DNA from: Blattamonas nauphoetae
Lineage: Eukaryota > Preaxostyla > Oxymonadida
Direction of reading: 5' to 3'
DNA: 64,000 nt
Assembly: GCA_033064195.1 (NCBI GenBank)
Contig: JARBJD010000315.1
Span: 18,645-82,644 of the forward strand
Shown piece by piece: positions 10,462-22,176 of this stretch. The stretch's first letter is position 1; each line of letters starts with the position of its first letter. A program made the translations under genes and the position numbers. A model generated the notes under the pieces. That model did not search any database. It had not been told where the DNA came from and saw only the letters and a program-made list of their open reading frames with translations.

Positions 10462-12781
10462 TAGGCTTGTCTGACCGGCACTGACCGGTCAGTTTTCACC
10501 GAAAAGTACTGACGGTCACTGACCGGAGAAATACCAGAACCCATAGTCCAGAGTTACAATTTCTCCGAAGTGTTTTCATTTTGATCCGAGATTTGCAGAA
10601 ATCCCATGAAAATCAACGTAATTTCTGCTGCAGATGATTGGATTGAATTATTGTCACTTCATTCAGGCCGTCTCACTCTTCTTTACAGGCATTTGAAGAT
10701 CGTGCGGTTCTTCAAAACAGTTATGGACGGATGATCGTTCTGATTCGTCATCTCTTACAGAAACCATTATAGCTGCAAGTCCTACTTCTGTGAAATGAAT
10801 CACAACGACATATTCATTTGACAATAATGCAAGAAAAGATGGTATTGTGATGTCATCCGACTCATTCTCATTTCGCTCATCAATCCCCTTATTATCCCTA
10901 AATTCATCTCATCTCGTTTTTTTTCTTCTATTTTCTCAGGATCTCTTGCCTCTGCTGTTCCATCATCGTCTTGTACGATCTGCTGCATGCCGTTTTCTTC
11001 ACGGTCAAGTTCCAGTTCTATCCTAGCTGTTTATGTGGAAATCTCATTGATCTTTGTCGTCGGTTTGATTCTTGGATATTCTTGGGGTGATCGTTCCATC
11101 TCAGTCCAACCAAAAAGGGTCGAATCTTTGATTTGAGAGGCGAATCTGAATTTACCACCCACAACGACAGCAGATACACTCCCTCCATTCATTTCATTCC
11201 ATCTCCACTGCCACTACTATTCTCTAGCCATCAACCACAATGAAGTGAGATTTTACAAAACCGAAACAACGTCCAGAACCATCGATCAAACAGCAACGAA
11301 CAGAAAAGAAGAGAAGTAGTTTGTCACACATGTTCCTCATCTCTTATTCCAACTCTCTGTCCATTCAGAAACTCAATGTTGTGCTGAAGTTGATTCTCGA
11401 TAAGGTTGGAGGGAAGAATCCGGATCTCGTTGTGAAAGTTTGATGATCAGTGCAAACATAGACCAAGACTGGACTTATTGTATTGTCATTTCTCGCTTTA
11501 CTTCATCTGGTCTTCATCAACAAAACAACACTCGATGTGAATGTCAAAACTAAATAAAATCTGAGAGATTAAGTGAACGGGATCTTCTCCAGCCGACTGA
11601 TTGTGGAGAAAGGAGAATGTCTGTGACAAGACCAGATGATTTCTCCAACAGCTGCTGACTGACACTTGTGACAACGAAAAGATTGGAGGGTACGTGGATG
11701 AACATCAGATGCACTCCCTGCACACAGCCATCCACATACTCCACAACTGTCAACTTCTTCTCTGCTGCGTTAGAAGGGGAGAAGCCCATCCGATGTGGGG
11801 AGTCCATCTGACAAGTGCGGTGAGTGAGGAACAGTGTCAGAGTGCTCAGACAGATCGAGGAAGCCGAACTGAGAAGGCGGTGGAGAGACGATGGTTGGGT
11901 TTGGAGTGTGTTGAAGGCTGTCGACGCTGCCGTTCTATTATGGGTGTGTTGGTGTTGGGTTCCCTTTCGACTAGAGAGTGGCTGGGAGAAACTCATGCCC
12001 TTCGATTGTTGCTGTGTCGTCGGCCACGGCAACACCTGATGAGGACGATTGCCGGCATTGGTGCAACATCAAGTTCTGTCTGATGAGTAGGATCTTGTCG
12101 AGGAAGGTCGTTTCGGAGGGAATTTGGACTTTCCTGGCATAAACAGCAGGAGGGATAACTTCAATCGCATGTTGGTCAGTATCCCACAAGTGCTAGAGAG
12201 CAGCAGTGGCAGAAATCCGAAGTGGCGTCAGGGCAGAGGGAAAGCAGACAAGAGAGTCATACTCGATAGAGATATGATGGAGAGGAGTGAACGGGGACAA
12301 CAAAAGTCTGAGAGGTAGAAAAAGGAGGAAAAGAGACTTGATTAGATGGACTGATGACGTCGCAATGAATGGAAGTCTGAAATCAACAAAAAAGAGATTG
12401 AAATGCGAAAAGAAGACCTAGAAACTGTCCTGTGACTTCGATTCACGATGAGAGCAAAAGATTGAGGAGACGTCATCAAGATGTGTGTTTCGGCTCCGAT
12501 TAGTCCTGAATCCCGTATTGAGGTCGATTATCTGAAGAAAAGTGAGAATAAGACAGAGATGGTGAGAAAAAATCAGTTCCAACGAACGAGGAACGTAGAG
12601 CCGAACAAATAATTGAAACCAGAGTGCCAAACGGTATCCAGAAGCAGCTTCCAACATGCATATCTGTAAATGTCTTAGTTTCTTGTTCATAGCACGTGAT
12701 TTCATGTTCAGGTTAGATCTGACCCTTTGAAAAATTTCGGACTGACACTGACCGGCACTTTTGGCCGGTCAGACAAGCCTA
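10462..12781. mobile_element. hAT-like DNA transposon, apparently non-autonomous (2320 bp)
   Basis: The element begins taggcttgtctgaccggc (10462) and ends with its reverse complement gccggtcagacaagccta (to 12781). Identical 8-bp direct repeats flank it. Both ends carry extra copies of the ctgaccgg motif (about 10480-10530 and 12742-12775), as expected for subterminal transposase-binding repeats. An 8-bp target duplication and TAGG-type inverted termini are hallmarks of the hAT superfamily (established knowledge). I found no hAT transposase reading frame inside, so it is probably mobilised in trans. It ends 87 bp before the first ATG of the papain-like gene, so it sits in that gene's upstream region. 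Confidence 0.8.
11550..12189 (-). CDS. Possible spliced gene or captured fragment inside the hAT-like element
   Basis: Two minus-strand frames with coding-like composition adjoin here. The upstream one (12189 to about 12000) contains VIPPAVYARKVQIPSETTF. The downstream one (about 11770-11550) contains VVEYVDGCVQGVHLMFIHV and NLFVVTSVSQQLLEKSSGL. They could be exons joined by an intron between about 12010 and 11800, or a host gene fragment carried by the transposon. I do not recognise the product and could not settle the splice sites. Confidence 0.3.
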
Positions 12782-12789
12782 CCCTCATC
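12782..12789 (+). repeat. Right 8-bp target-site duplication (ccctcatc)
   Basis: This is a perfect copy of 10454-10461, directly after the right inverted terminus. Confidence 0.85.
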
Positions 12790-12876
12790 TCATTTCTCAT
12801 CTGTTTTAAAACTCTGAGACCAAGCTTCATTCACTTTTGAATCCGAAACTCAAACAATCAAGACAGAATATACTCA

Positions 12877-13770
12877 ATGGGTCTGATCTATTCCACATCT
12901 GATTTCATCCCATTATGGTTTGTTCAACCGATTTTATCACATATTCCTCAGATGTTTGTATATCTTTGTGCCACTCTTGTGTCGGGGAGTTCATGGACAG
13001 CCAGAACGTATCCGAAAGAACTTGTTGACATCTGGACTCAACGCTTGGGACCAGTTCCTGATGTGAACTCTGAATTCACCTCGCTTGATTCTGTGACTAT
13101 GGATGACAACGAAAGCAACGATGTTGAATTTGATGCCCGCACACGCTGGCCAGGTTTCATCTCGGATTCCCGAGATCCCGGTCTGTGCAGTGGATTATAT
13201 TCTTTCGCCGCTGCATCGATGGCAACCGATCGTCTTGCAATCCACGGAGTGACCACCACGGTTGTCTCACCACAATATTTGTTGTCGTGTGGACCAAAGT
13301 GTCGCGGATGCAAGTCGTGCACTGTGACGGAAACAGTGGACAACATCAAATCCATTGGCTTTGTCTCTGAATCTTGCTTCCCATTTGTTTCTGAAAAGGC
13401 GCGTGTCCCACAATGTCCTGCCAATTGCCAGAACGGCTCCAAATTCACTCCCTTCCGCCCAAAGCGTGTCTACAGCCAACTCACAGTCAAAAACGATGTC
13501 TATACGAACGGTCCAGTTGTCTTCATCCTGAACATCTTCCCGTCGTTCAACAGATACTCCTCAGGAATCTACTCTCCTGGGTCAAACGAAACAGCCATGG
13601 GAACTGAACCAGTCTTGGTCGTTGGATGGGGTACAGATGGGAGCAATGATTACTACATCGTGAAGTGCTTCCGCGGAGTGTTGTTTGGAGAGGGGCGCGG
13701 ATATGCTCGAATTCGAAGGCTCAATAGTCTGTGGGCTGGTACAGGCTATGGAGTCGAATTCGAACAATAA
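12877..13770 (+). CDS. Papain-like (C1A, cathepsin-type) protein with all catalytic residues lost
   Basis: The 297-residue frame resembles a C1A cysteine protease: mature-domain start FDARTRWPG, an active-site-like block DPGLCSGLYSFAAASMATD (about residues 100-118), SPQYLLSCG (the usual SEQ-LLDC block), PVLVVGWG and YYIVKCFRG. In active enzymes these blocks read Q-G-x-C-G-S-C-W, N-H-A-V-x-x-V-G-Y-G and W-x-x-x-N-S-W-G. Here the oxyanion Gln is Pro, the nucleophile Cys is Leu, the His is Pro and the Asn is Cys. Disulphide-type cysteines and the fold signature remain. The ATG at 12952 is in frame and gives a clean signal peptide (MFVYLCATLVSGSS), so it may be the true start. Function as a non-catalytic binding, inhibitor or scaffold protein is inference. 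Confidence 0.85.
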   Translation: MGLIYSTSDFIPLWFVQPILSHIPQMFVYLCATLVSGSSWTARTYPKELVDIWTQRLGPVPDVNSEFTSLDSVTMDDNESNDVEFDARTRWPGFISDSRDPGLCSGLYSFAAASMATDRLAIHGVTTTVVSPQYLLSCGPKCRGCKSCTVTETVDNIKSIGFVSESCFPFVSEKARVPQCPANCQNGSKFTPFRPKRVYSQLTVKNDVYTNGPVVFILNIFPSFNRYSSGIYSPGSNETAMGTEPVLVVGWGTDGSNDYYIVKCFRGVLFGEGRGYARIRRLNSLWAGTGYGVEFEQ

Positions 13771-14281
13771 TGTTGTTAGACCTTATCTTCCTCTTCATTT
13801 CCTTTCCTGGAGCTTACCTCTTTTTGAAAAACAAGCAGAATGTTGCCTCGAACACACGCTGTTTCTTGTGTCCTCATGTCTTTCTCCATGAATAAGACCT
13901 TTATCTGAGAAGATACTTTTCCAGTGAAATGAAAAGATGTTTTTGTGAGAATTAAATGCATCAAAATCATCTCAAGCGAGTAGGGGATTGAAAGATGAAT
14001 GGTTCATCACAGATGTCCGTAAAACAGCGTGAGCAGACATAAATCTCACAGTTTCCCGGCATAAAGGGTGAACGAGCAAAATCAGAATAATTCAAGCAAA
14101 ATATTCAGATAATTCAAATATTTTGCTGATTTCTGGAGGATCGTCAGATGATCATCCCTGTCACGTCCAACTCTCAAATCAATTGTCCTTCTCTCTCTTG
14201 CTCGGCTTCAAATCACCTGAAGTGTTTCCAGAGGAATTCTCAAGCCACAAAGAGGGAGGAGTAGACTTCAGCCTGAATCGG
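13771..14281. other. Convergent intergenic region
   Basis: This is AT-richer sequence between the 3' ends of the papain-like gene (+) and the SET/MYND gene (-). I see no gene in it. Confidence 0.5.
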
Positions 14282-16072
14282 TCACAATGAGAAGAAAAAC
14301 AAACAAGTTCGGCAATATCTGTTGCAGCAGAACAGAGACGAGCGAGACGAGTGAAAAGAGAGGTCCATCTGGGCTGGGGAACACCACAGGAGAGAACTAT
14401 GTGAGAAATGTGATTGTGATGGTGAAGAGAGAGATATCAAACCTTCTTCCTTCCTCTGAAGCAACTGAGACATATGGACAGCTTTCTCCTTGTCCTCTGT
14501 TTCTGCTAACATCATAAACAGGAGCCATTCAATTCCAATGAGATGCTCGTTCGTTTCCCATGGCCCACGCAAAGGGAAAGGAGGAGTTAAAAGTCGTTGA
14601 TAAGAAGCAGTAGCGCGAGAGAGGAGAAAGGTGAAGGCAGAGACATCACACTCGTCTGATTCTTTGTTCTTTTTTTCTTTCATTGCGATCTCCATTTTCG
14701 CCCACTCTTTCCCCATCTCCCGTAATTCCTCTTCCTCCTCTCTCCACAAGCAAGAATGCAGCACTCTCTCCCGAACATCCAGCACCCGAGGACAGTGACA
14801 TCGCAGGCACACAAAATGATAAACAGGTGCTTTGGGCATTGGGCGGCGTGGGTTTGATGGCAACAGACCAGCCCACAGTTTCTCCCGAATTGCGGTTTCG
14901 TAAATGCGGATTGGCGAAAAGACTCGAATCATCATTTCCCCACATTCGCAGCGGAGCGACGATCTGAGGATGTCGCAAGGAACACGGTTATGCGGAATTG
15001 CGTCAGGCCATTTCCGTGTTCGCTCATATTCCATGATCTCCTCCAAAAAACTGTGTGTCGTCGTGCAGCGAGAACAATCGCAGTCAAAAAACCAGTTCAT
15101 CCCAAGTTCTCTTCCCCGCTCCTCAAAATCTCCATCAGGTCCAATATAGCTGATTGAGAGCACTTCCCCTTTTTGGATTTTCCGTAGAGCCACTGTTTGA
15201 TTTGTGTTGTTGCTTGAAGTCGTTTGGAAACAGTTTGGACAACATGAGTGGTTCAGACTCGCAATGCGAGGAAATGTGCCTGATAATGTCGAACATTCAA
15301 AGGAATTGCATTTCAGAATTCCATATACCAACAGACATTCTTCTAGTGCGTTTTTTCCTTCATAGAACAGAGCCGGTGAGTTGGGATCGATATCCATCCC
15401 TGCCAGAAACGAAGAGGCAAAGTCTGACGCCTTCTCCAGTTGATAAGGTGTCCAATCTTCCAGATGCGGCATCAGTCGGAGCAGATCGAGACACGATGGC
15501 GTTACAATTCGAGGAAGAGCTTCACGATTGAATTGCTTCAATTCTTCTTCATTAGGAATCAATCGCTTTTCACAATTTCGAGACACGCGCACCAAGGTCC
15601 TTTCTTCAATTTCACCAAACTTTGGATTGGTAAGTTCTTTTCGAATTTTCATCATGGCGCGAATCCATCGATGGCCTTCTTCCCGCAGGAAATCTTCATC
15701 TACTCCCGAAATGATTGAGCATTCCCACTTGTGAATGACGTTGAAGTGTGTATCCCTGCATGTTTTTGAACAGTAACAGAGCTTATTGCATCCTGAACAT
15801 CGAACGATTTCGCGTGGTTCCATTCTTCGCAGGCAGTTATGGCATTTACGTTGCCAGTCCCGAGCACACACTTGGTAGCAATAAGGTGATTCATCGATAA
15901 TGACTTCACCAATATCAAAATCTCGTGGTGCAATTCCATCCATCCCTCGTTCTTTCGTGAAACGCAAGTAAAATGATTCCACGCTGCATGACGAGCCAAA
16001 AGGAGAGGAGAACGTGAGATTAGCTTGTTCTGTCATTAACTTGTTCTTCTTGAGTGTTTTTGAGGTGTCCAT
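14282..16072 (-). CDS. SET and MYND domain protein (SMYD-type lysine methyltransferase)
   Basis: This is one exon of 596 residues starting MDTSKTLKKN. The split SET domain begins at about residues 34-60 (RFTKERGMDGIAPRDFDIGE). A MYND zinc finger with the expected Cys/His ladder lies at about 77-118 (CHNC, CSGC, CYCSKTC, H, C). The SET core motif SLNHSCCPNC lies near 270 and the catalytic-core motif LSISYIGPDGDF near 305. A post-SET cysteine cluster (FFDCDCSRC) lies near 330. This order is that of SMYD proteins, which transfer methyl groups from S-adenosylmethionine to lysines of histones and other proteins. The cofactor-binding NHSC-C-N pattern and the SYI motif are intact, so activity is plausible. 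The last 60 or so residues are low-complexity and Ser-rich. The substrate is unknown. Confidence 0.88.
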   Translation of the reverse strand: MDTSKTLKKNKLMTEQANLTFSSPFGSSCSVESFYLRFTKERGMDGIAPRDFDIGEVIIDESPYCYQVCARDWQRKCHNCLRRMEPREIVRCSGCNKLCYCSKTCRDTHFNVIHKWECSIISGVDEDFLREEGHRWIRAMMKIRKELTNPKFGEIEERTLVRVSRNCEKRLIPNEEELKQFNREALPRIVTPSCLDLLRLMPHLEDWTPYQLEKASDFASSFLAGMDIDPNSPALFYEGKNALEECLLVYGILKCNSFECSTLSGTFPRIASLNHSCCPNCFQTTSSNNTNQTVALRKIQKGEVLSISYIGPDGDFEERGRELGMNWFFDCDCSRCTTTHSFLEEIMEYERTRKWPDAIPHNRVPCDILRSSLRCECGEMMIRVFSPIRIYETAIREKLWAGLLPSNPRRPMPKAPVYHFVCLRCHCPRVLDVRERVLHSCLWREEEEELREMGKEWAKMEIAMKEKKNKESDECDVSAFTFLLSRATASYQRLLTPPFPLRGPWETNEHLIGIEWLLFMMLAETEDKEKAVHMSQLLQRKEEGLISLSSPSQSHFSHSSLLWCSPAQMDLSFHSSRSSLFCCNRYCRTCLFFFSL

Positions 16073-16276
16073 TCGAGATTAGATAATGTTGTGGTTTGAT
16101 CAAAGTCAAACTCCGTCACGAAGCAGATTCTGATCCAAATCCCCCGAAATTCCAATATGTTGGATTTTCATGACCAGAGAGTTAAAAAGAAGTTTTCAAG
16201 TGAAATGAAAGAAAGATTAATGATGATTTCAGATGAATTAAGAAGAAGTGGATAATCAAGACTGTTCGACGAGATT

Positions 16277-19200
16277 TCAATCAGATGACGACGACATCCA
16301 CCCAGCATCTGAGGAATCCGAGAGCAGATCGATAGTGTTCGCTGAATCGACAGGCGCGGATTTAACAGGTGCAGTTGAGGGAATTCCCGCCCCATCAGCC
16401 CCAAGATAGAAGTTCCGAACCTGCCGAATAGCTTCACTCGACACTGGCTGACTCAGACGAGGCAGAGAAGGGAGGTGGGAAGAGGCTGGAAACACTGTTG
16501 TGGAGTTCGAGATGAGGGTGGGTGAGGTGGAAGTGCGGGACGAGGGAGATGTGGCGAGGCTTGCGGTCGACTGTTTGAGGAGTGAGGGCGTCGTGTCTGT
16601 CTTTCGGGTTTGTTGAGGTTGCTGTGGAGACGAGGAGTCGCTGTCGCTTTCTTCCAGCACCATCACTTCTTTCTGTCCGTCTTTTTCAATGTGCACTCGT
16701 TGGGGGCCGAGGAATTGGATGTCGATGGCTGAAGGGCGAGTTCGAGGAAAGGAGAGAGAAGGGAAGAAAGAGAGAGGTGAAGAAGAGACGTGAAGAAGAG
16801 AGAGGAAAGAGAACATAATAAGAATGAACAAGAAGACAGAGAAACACACCCTTGACAATGCCCTCTTCGTGCATCTTCTTCAAAGTCTGCAACGAGAACG
16901 GATCAACAAACGAAAACAATTCTTTTGGGTCTTCAGCAGCGAGGACAGAAGCCAAATGGAGTGACGTGTGCTCCTTCCGACTGGGCGAATCAGAAGGGCT
17001 GAGAGGGAACGGATCAGGCGACAGAAGGCTGTTGTGCTTTGCCCGTTCCTCGTTCTCCATCTCCACTGCTCGTGTGAGCACTCTCTCCCGCATGATCTTC
17101 TTCCTCTTCTCAATCAGCACGTTATGCTCCCTTCTGTTTATCATTTCCTGAGTTTCGACCGATCGTGTCTGTGACTGTTGCACAATGCTCGCAACATTCG
17201 GAAGTTGTGGCGAAAGAGGAGTTGACGATGACGCAAACAGAGCCGACGCCATCATCCTCCCAACAGGCGAGTATGACACGGGCATTCCATCGTCGAATGT
17301 GAGATCGGGCTCGGCGACTGAGACTGATTCTTGGAAGATCAGTTGCGAGTGATATTCGAGTTCCTGTTGGCGTTCTCTGGCTGAGGCTTCGAGCTGTTCC
17401 TGTTCTTTTCTTCGTTCTTCTTCGTCTCGTCGTTGCTTCTTCCTTCTTCGCCGTTCTCGTCTTTCCCTTTCTTTCTCCCCCTCCACCCGCTCCCCATCCT
17501 CGTCCACCAACTTGATGTGGAAGAACAGACGCGGGTTGTTTCGCTCTGCTTCTGTCAGTTTGTCAACAGACTGAATGTTCGTCTCGTCGGAGTCGTCAGA
17601 ATCCAACCTCCCATCCTTCCCGCGAGTCCTCAGCGTCTTCCTTCTCCGAACCTTGCCCTTCCCCTTCCCTTTGAAGCTGACCTTCACAATCTCCTTCTTC
17701 CCAACGTGGTCTCCGTCATCTTCCTCGTTCTGCATTCCGGTTTCGAGCAGTTCGGTCACCACAGCATCGATTTTGATTTGTTCCGGCCCGCCCATAATCT
17801 TCCGGCAGACAGGACATCTCCAATCTCGCGTTTCCTTCGCCTGTGCAATGAAAGACGAGAGAGAGAAGAGCGTCGGATGCGAGCAGGTAACAGCACGTGC
17901 TGGGATGGACGATGAGGTGAATGGGAGAGTGGTGAGAGGACAAGTTAATGGGATGGAGAGGGAGGACGGTTTGAACTGGTTTTTGGTGGCTGGTTGGTCG
18001 GTTAGATCGATCGAGCCGTGCGGGGAAGGCGGAGGAGACGCCGACGACGACGATTCCGTTTCTGATTCGGACGATGACGAGGATGAAGAGAGAGATAAGA
18101 TGAAGGGTGTTGGTGATGTGGTCTCCGCTCTACTTGCTGTGAGCTGTGGGAGGGAGAGAGAGTCGTGTGGAGGAATGAGGCTTGGTGAGACTGAGTCACG
18201 CAGACGGCTGGCGGGTGATGTTGCGATGGGGGTGAGGGTGAGATTGGCAGTGTCGGTAGCTTGTTCTTTGAGAAGGTGAGTGGACGAGTTGGGTTCTGGT
18301 TTTGGTGTTGCTGTTTCGTCTGGTGGGAGAGCAGAATGGGATGTGAGTGATTCGGGACGATCAACGAGCATTCTGCTCTCTTCGTCTTCATTCCTGCTCT
18401 CATCCTTTGTCTCTCCTTCGACCTTCTCCTCATCATCCTTCTTGTTCTCCCCACAATCTGCTTTCCCTTCTCCCTCCTCACACGTCTCCTCCTTCATCAT
18501 TCCCTCAGATGCTTCAGACACTTCCGACCCAAACTTCGTCATTTCATTCAAACTCGGCGTTGTTGGAACCGACTTGCTTTTGACATTCAGGTCTCCCTCG
18601 TTGAGAAGCGGCGATTTCGTTCGTTCAGGATTCGTTCGAACGTAAAGCGAGGACGGAGAGAACGATGGGATGGGTGATGTGAACGGCGAATTCTGTGAAG
18701 AGTGGTGTTCTTCGTCGGGTTGGTCATTTGGCCGATCGGCGAGCGGAGACATGGAAAGTTGGAGTTCTTCCGATTTTGGGATTGTGTCTGTCTGTGTCGG
18801 GGAGTCTTGTGTCCCGTTTGTGGTCTGTCCGTCTCCTTTCTTCATCTCCTCTTCTCTCCTCCTCTCATACTGCTCTCGATCGATCCTCCTCCTTCGCTTC
18901 TTCCTCTCCAATTCCTTCTCCCTCTTCTCCACGCTGTAATCAATCTGCCCCGCAATCATCTCGATCGTCTCTCTTTTGCTCAGCGAAGCAAACTTCGGTG
19001 TCAACACCTTCTTCACTCGCCGATTGTCTTCCTCCGCCAGTCTCATCTCTTTCTCGAGTGAGTCTTCGTCGTCAGGCGCGATGGATGTGATTTCCATTTT
19101 CGTCTCTTCTTCCTTCTGTTCCATCGTCTCCTTAACAATCTTGTCTTCTGCCAGAACAACAGCAAAGCAGAAGTGGTCCAAGAACTCCGATCGGAACTCG

Positions 19201-22176
19201 TACAACAGCGACACTGTCCGATTGGGAGGGAACACAGATCGGAACACTTCGTCCTCGCTCGCCTTTCGTCCAGCTGCTTTGTCTTCTTCGAGGATCCTAT
19301 TTCGGCGTTCGGCTTTTTCCTCGCTCACTTCGAACCCATTCTTGTCGAACCATTTCTCGGTCAGCTCTCCATCGATCAGAAATCGTGTCATGTCGGTCGG
19401 GCCGGATCGGGAGAGAGCGACAGAGAGAGGCGGGTTGTAGAAAGGAGGGAAGGGAAGAAGAAAGGATGAACGGTAATTTGAAAGAAAGTTGGCGAAGGAG
19501 TTCTTTGGGGGATTGGGCTGGATGGGGAGGAGAGAAGCATGCGAGGCGAGTGGGCGAGACGGTTTGTTATGTTTCTGTTCGTGACGAATCTCATCTTTGA
19601 TGATTGCTTTGAATTCCTCTTCCCAGTTCATTTCTGTTTCCTTCGGCTTCTCTCCTCGACTATCTCGACGGCTTAAGTTCTGCATTTTGAAAGGAACTGA
19701 GAAAAAATGGGAAAGAAAAATGGGGCAGACCGATGACCTTTTTGTGGATCGCACATGAAAAAGGAAGCGGGAAAGCGGATAATGACAGTGCCTCAGAAGG
19801 GGTGACCTGTTCGAGCAAACTAAAAAATGTTTTTGGGGCTGTAGAAGTTGGAGGAATGTTTGAAGGCGATGCATATGATCGATTTCGGTCTGACGGCTGA
19901 TTGGGGAGAGATGGAAATGTATTTGCCGGAAATGAAGATTCTGTTCGCCGTTTTTTGGATTTCACCGGAATTTTGATGATGAGAGAGCCTTGTTTCTGGT
20001 TTGCTGGAAGCTGAACCACATCCTGTCGGTTTGCACGTTCCAAGGCGTCTCGCTTCGATTGTCGTAGTTTACGTTCGTCCTCAACGTATTTCCACTTTTC
20101 AGTTCGACCACGATTCACAAGACAGAGGAGGACTCGGTGGAAGGAACGAAAAGGGAACGGGAGGGTGAAATCAAGCGTGTTTGTGGAAGGACGAACAGGA
20201 AAAGAACAGTATGGAAGTCTGGTTCGATTCAGTGAAGTTGATAGCAAGGATTGTGAGGGCGAAACGGGAGGGACAAAAGAAAGAGGTTTGTAGAAAAATG
20301 AGGTGATTCGTTGGACACCAAAAGGAGAGAGATGATTGGGGAAGAAGTATTGATCACAGAAAAAGAGAGATAGAAGGATTTTAGAGGGAATTTGGGGTGG
20401 ATGGTGTGTGGTGTTGGTTGATGAGGATGGTGACTCTGATCGCGGCGGATTGACTGAATTTTGTGGGAGAAGTGACAAGTCCACAGGAACTATCAAGTTT
20501 TCCGAGCTATTCCAATCAAAGGAGAGGAGAGGGTCAGCTGGTTCCGTTGTGTGCTGGTGATTTCGCTTCTCTCCCTCTGCGTCTTGATTGACCAATGAAT
20601 GAAGAATGGAATTGTCTTGAAGAGGCCGAAATTCAGAGAGATCTTGCTTTATTTGTCGCATTTCACGTCTCTTTTCTCGATTCTGCTTCTGTTTTTCAGA
20701 CATCGCTCGCCGCCTGCCCACGCTATCAGAATCGTCCGTATTTGAAATGGAATGATACGACTGAGATTCGTTCTGAGACCATTCATGGCTGTCTTCGATT
20801 CCGTCCTGCCTTTTTCTTTCATGACGAGATCGAGAGTCTGTAAGTGAACTTGGTCGATCTCGTTTCTGCTTCTGAGGCTCAAAGAGGGGAGATTCTGGAG
20901 GTGGTGTTTGTGGGTTGATGATGACAGTGGAAGAATGCGATTGATGGTACTGAAGTTGTGAAGGTTGAGATTGTGAAATGATGTTGCCTGGTTGAAGATT
21001 GGGCTGTGTTTTGAGTGTGGACGATGGGTTGGAAAAGCGGACCAGAATGCGAGCGGGAAGCTGTGTGGAATTGAATGGTGGGGAAAGAAGTGACGTGAAC
21101 ATTCGGCTGGAGTGGATTGAAGAACATGATGTAAGTGACAGAAATGAGGCCCCTTGGAGCGTGCACTGAGTGAATAGCGACAGGTGGAGAATGATCGAGA
21201 TCGCACAAAAGAGATGAAAGGGATGGATGGAGAAGAGAACAGAAAGGATGAAGAGAGAAAAAAGTGTGTTAGATGCAAACATATTTCAAGAGTGCTTCAA
21301 CAAACGGATCCTCGCTGAGAAGATCTGGAGATGATGGCGTAAATTTGACGAATGGATGATTGTTCAATTGATACGCCTATATCGGGACAAAACAAGGAAA
21401 TATTTCAGAAATCAGGGGAAAAGAGGAAACGGGATAGTGTATTGATCTTGAATAGAACATCACAGGGCTTGATGTCAAGTTGTATCCAAATTTGTTGAGG
21501 AGCTGCTGTGTCGGACTGATTTCTCGAAAGTACACCCGGCTAAAGACGAAAAAGGAATGGAAATCTCAATTTTCGATCAATGAGCATACTTGCACGTCCC
21601 GAACATGCCCACAATGATGTTGAACATGGCGGCATAATTGGCCTGTTGGATTGGGAAGGGAATTGAGAGAACAGCTACAGTGGGTAGGGTTGGTGTTGAA
21701 AACAAAAAGGCCGTGGCTGGTGTGGCTGAGGAAATGTTTTGAGATGTGGACTTCTAACAGACAGAAAGATGAGAGAGGAGGCGATGAGATAGAGGGGAAT
21801 AGACATTCGTGTTGAAGGGGAGATAACAGTATTCAAACGAACAGGGATATGTAACAGAAAAGATCACATTAGCAGACCAGTTGACCAGTCTCAGAAAATG
21901 AGGCTTGAATCTTTCCAAATCCATCGTATTGGAATAGGTCATGGACAAATTTACAACTACTTGCTGTATAATCGAAATCACATGAACAATAAAAGAGTGA
22001 AATTGATTTTGGAGATCAACAGTTTGCAAGAAGGGAGAAATCAGACCATCATTAGCGATGAGTAACAGCCTGTACGAGGGAAACATTGGTTGTGTCGTCG
22101 CATAATGGCGGATTGATGCCTCTCTCCTGTTCGTCTTTGCCCGAGGTTGAGGTATTTTCCCTCCACCACGACGCAT
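16277..22176 (-). CDS. SP-RING (MIZ zinc finger) SUMO E3 ligase candidate, seven exons
   Basis: My model has exons 22176-21856, 21642-21590, 21539-21431, 21376-21281, 21165-19731, 19696-16850 and 16728-16277. Every junction is GT-AG, phases agree throughout, and the total is 1770 codons. An SP-RING domain (about 17960-17740) reads SIPLTCPLTTLPF, ARAVTCSHPTLFSLSSF, then WRCPVCRK, matching the PIAS/Siz pattern of C, C-x-H and C-x2-C ligands. SUMO-interacting-motif-like segments GSIDLTDQP and NTIDLLSDSSD flank it. Most of the remainder is acidic, Ser-rich and coiled (KRREKELERKKRRRRIDREQ). PIAS/Siz proteins attach SUMO to nuclear targets. A SAP or PINIT domain is not obvious. The four 5' exons are less certain and could belong to a separate gene. 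Confidence 0.7.

Noticed and set aside
11220-11450. Tiny spliced gene with ATG followed by a GTGAG donor and an exon ending in KNPDLVVKV
   Set aside because: Only about 26 codons would result, inside the hAT-like element, with no recognisable family.
17433-18645. Plus-strand frames opposite the SP-RING gene
   Set aside because: They are antisense to the zinc finger and low-complexity coding sequence, and their composition is explained by the Ser/Glu/Lys-rich codons of the other strand.
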